DNA of 64,000 nt. Origin: Chrysopilus asiliformis. Taxonomy: Eukaryota; Arthropoda; Insecta; Diptera; Rhagionidae. Shown here piece by piece: positions 60,725 through 64,000 of this stretch (position 1 is the stretch's first letter; each line of letters opens with the position of its first letter). The translations under genes were made by a program, and so were the position numbers. Below the pieces are notes generated by a model. The model saw nothing but the letters and a program-made list of their open reading frames with translations, did not search any database and was not told the DNA's origin. The stretch lies in contig OZ035962.1 in assembly GCA_964034945.1 (NCBI GenBank), forward strand, positions 16,301,388 through 16,365,387, given 5' to 3'.

Positions 60725-63700
60725 TAATATGTTTAATATTCCATTTTTTTTCTCAACAAAGCACTCGAAAAGAATCTTGAATTATACTCAGCCGCATTGT
60801 CTGCCATTTGCATTTGCTCATATAAAAAAGCGTTAATGTTTATGAGTTGAAAACGCCTTTCTGGTATTTTTTGGGGGAGACAGGTGAATGTTTACATGCG
60901 TGAACGAATTCTTTGTTTCATGCCGTTAAATATACCCAGGGGGTTGATTTACAAGTAGACAGACAAAATAAAAACTGAAATCACTTTACACTTAAGTGAT
61001 AAATTTAAATAATCCCTCAACGCCCCTCGATTTTCCCAAGAGTCTACTTCTGAATACACTTCTGAAGAAATCTTTTTAATATCAAATTTATACCACCAGT
61101 TAGCCTAGGATAAACCAATCCCCCTAATGTAAAAACGGGTGTATCCTTCAGGGCTCACCCCTTTTCGTCTCATCAATTTCTAGTCATCTTATAGAAGAAC
61201 TAAACACATTTATTTATTTATTTAGGTTCTTTAGGTGCGCTAAAAGGCCAAGTTGTCTTTTATGATGTGATAACCAACTACAACAGATAACATGCCGAAA
61301 GTCCTTTGAATCTAGCGTGGTGGTAGACAGGACCTGAAAACTTAAACCTAAAGGTGCCTATTCGAATTTCTATATTGCCATAAAACATGTCATGTGCATG
61401 GCGGACGGCACTATGATTGTCTTAGGCGCCAGGACTATTTACATTTTTGCCTGGGCAAGATTTCGGTCAAACCGGCACATTTATAAGTCCCATGCACTTG
61501 AGATTTTTCTTCAGAAAAGTTCAATATTAGCATTTCAAGGATGTAAGAATAATATTTATACACTTGAGGGATGTTTGTGCTTGAATGTTAATATTTTGCA
61601 GATGCCAAAAAAGTTCTGTGTTTCTCTCAACAAAAAAATTGTTTGGCGTTTATCATTAAAAAAATTACTAAATCAGGTAAAAATTTGACTATGCTTTGGT
61701 GATTTTCTTATATACTTACTGCTTAATATATCATATCACTACACCGCAAATTATGACTGGGCCTCCTAAATTGAGGTTTCCCAAAAATTGCAACCAAAGT
61801 TTCATGGATTGCGAAGCATGGATGAATTGCAACATTTGTGAGGTTTTTCGTTGCAACCCATCAACCCAGAGGTCGTAATAACAGTCTGGACTGATGATGC
61901 TGTTAGTACCAAGAGTGGTTGCTTAGTGCTAATGGCATCTCAGCCTAGACTGTCGTAAAGATCTTGAAACTCATTCTGGGACTCATTTAATATAAAATGT
62001 AGGCGCTAGAGCGGAGAAGAAAACTCTTGGTAAACCGAATTTTGGGGTTGCAATTTTCTCGATAACGGTGAGTAATATTGAAAAATTTATAGAGGTGAAA
62101 TGTGTTTAGAATAGGATTTTACATAGCTCATCCAAACATCAAAATTCAGTTGAACCACTGCGGCCCCTCTCTCCCATACAAATGGAATACATTTTTCCTG
62201 TTTGTTCTGAGCTTTTTGCTTTTTTCTGAGCTTTTTATTGAATAAGTCTTAAAAGTCTTAAAAAAACCTTCATGAGCTTAGAAATTTTTTTACAATAATA
62301 AGAAAATAGGTATTTTTTCAATAACTATTAGAAGCATAAAAAACGTCACACATTGAAAAGGTGGGGAGTCTGTGGAAGTGTGACGTTGGTATGAAATTTT
62401 ACACAAAAAAATTCCTCTGTGAAGGAATTTTCTACTAAAAAAACCTCCAATTCACTTTTATATAATTCTAAAATCAAAACAAAATTCCAGATACCTATAT
62501 AACATGAATTTCTATCAAAATAATGCAAATTTCACAGTTAAAAAATATTGAATTAATTTTATAAAGTTATCTATGAATTCATATCTATTTTAATGCCATT
62601 TTCTATGAATTTCGCTACTGTTTGAGCGAATTTTTATGCGCGTGGTCAGACATATCGTGATTTATTGCAATATTTTTTCTCTGAAATTCAAGGTGTAATG
62701 TGATTGAATTTAACGTGATATCTTTTTCATATCACTCAACGCCTTTCAATTTTTTTAAATTTGTTAATGAACCAAATCAACATTTTGCTTAATTTAATTT
62801 CCTTAAAAGATTTCTTCCGGCACATTCTTTGAATTTTATAGTTGAATTAATTTAAAAAGTTATGAATTCATAGTTTGATTCCTTATAGCAAAAAAAAAAT
62901 TGATTTCATAATTCTACGTAAGAAAGACATAAGGATACAACAAATTAATGATTTTGGTGGTGGTTTATAGGGAAACATGTAAGGCCCCGTTTACATCTGT
63001 GATTTTGTGTTGAATTTTTACACGAATTTTATTCAGAATATAAATATTTCGCAAATTTTATTTACTCTATAGATTTAGTTTGCGTTTTAAATGGCAGAAA
63101 ATTCTGAGTGAACAGTTAATAGTGGAACCACATTCAGCGTTGATATTTTGACGCTCGAAAGTAAAACCGAAGCGTTTATACGAAGCCATTTATAAAAGCG
63201 CTTTGCCTTGATGCTTCAAAGCTCCCCGATGTCTGAAGTAGACCTGCTTTCTACTTTCAGACGCGTCGCCGCTTTGACATTTGAACACTGAGGGAAAATT
63301 GTCATTAGATTCAACGAAAAAGTAGTTGAATCAAATAAAACAAAATCAGTTCTTGTATTTGATTTAAATGAAAAGTATTTAAATCAAATGATTATTGTTT
63401 TTTCTCAAAGAAGCGACGAGAAAGAAGCGACGCCATAACAAAGTAGCCTCTTTTTTTGTTTATTATCTCTTTTCTTCATTATTAGTGTATGTTGATGGGA
63501 CGTATTTATCTGTTTATCTTTGGTAGCACTTAATATTAATTTCAAGGTGGAAATATTTTATTTTATATTCTATGGAAAACTGAAAATATACGAGTAACAT
63601 AAAATTACTGAAATTTGATGATTTGTAGACCAAAAACTTCAAACGAATGAATTCTCTTAGTAAATATGATAGTAATACCACGAAAAAACATACTTCCTTC

Positions 63701-64000
63701 ATAATATTTTGCAACAAAGAGATTTTTGAAAATAAAATCTTAAACTATGGACATAAAAAATCTTGTAAAAATATAACTCAAACTAATTTGTATTTGAAAA
63801 TATTATCCTTTAAACTATTTTTTTAGATGAAAAAATAACGAAAATACTTTTAATCGTGTTCAAAAGTGGCATAATTATTAGGAATACCATATCGCCATAT
63901 TTGGTATTCTGCGTGCATAAAAACCAATAAAATGTATTTGTGTGTGCCGTCAGGGTCGATGATGTTTCTCTCTCGTTCTCTTTTCTATTCGCCATTTTTA
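60725..64000. other. Gene-free stretch to window end
   Basis: Contains R1 copy 7. GGCCCCGTTTACATCTGTG at about 62985 resembles an element end, but no partner was found. 63110-63300 is slightly less AT-rich. No known domain was seen. Confidence 0.5.
62047..62205 (+). repeat. Dispersed repeat family R1, copy 7
   Basis: TTTTCTCGATAACGGTGAGT, AAATGTGTTTAGAATAGGAT, TTTTACATAGC, CATCAAAATTCAGTTGAACC and CCATACAAATGG. Confidence 0.65.

Overview
This window looks like AT-rich, intron-bearing nuclear DNA from an insect. The evidence is one recognisable developmental gene, a T-box gene closest to Dorsocross (Doc, Tbx6 group), surrounded by insect-type mobile DNA: mariner/Tc1, pogo, Harbinger and hAT elements, foldback elements, and non-LTR-like tails with GACAGACAG tracts. 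The species cannot be named from the sequence, and there is no sign of bacterial or viral organisation.

Layout: 1-13 kb is gene-free and repeat-rich. It holds a 1.2 kb inverted-repeat element enclosing a tRNA-derived module (1692-2923), a pogo-like element (7119-8108) and a degenerate 121-bp array (9060-9735). 13-25 kb holds a ~1.5 kb terminal-inverted-repeat element (13121-14632), a small hAT-like MITE (16809-16989), a 122-bp tandem array beside a large hairpin (19736-20536), a hexanucleotide array between palindromes (23098-23713), and two nested Harbinger elements (24282-25266). 25-47 kb holds a deleted mariner (30677-31235), a hAT MITE with an 8-bp target duplication (37369-37778), a foldback element with nearly identical arms (41186-41562), a DD41D mariner relic (about 42260-42935) and an inverted-repeat element just downstream of the gene (46802-47241).

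The gene: three exons of Doc lie on the minus strand at 47965-50823. They encode the last ~400 residues: most of the T-box, a Ser-rich and Pro-rich C-terminal region, and a C-terminal FTISAIL peptide that fits the eh1 Groucho-binding consensus. The exon for the start of the T-box was not found up to the window edge, so the gene probably runs past position 64000. 50.8-64 kb is then mainly intron or upstream DNA, with a 19-bp minisatellite (53842-54174) and a 905-bp irritans-type mariner carrying an uninterrupted 212-codon truncated transposase (59820-60724).

I see no convincing undescribed multi-gene system. The most informative items are the Doc C-terminus, the Harbinger inserted inside another element's terminal repeat, three independent internally deleted mariners, the nested palindrome/hexamer region, and a seven-copy dispersed repeat I cannot assign to a family.
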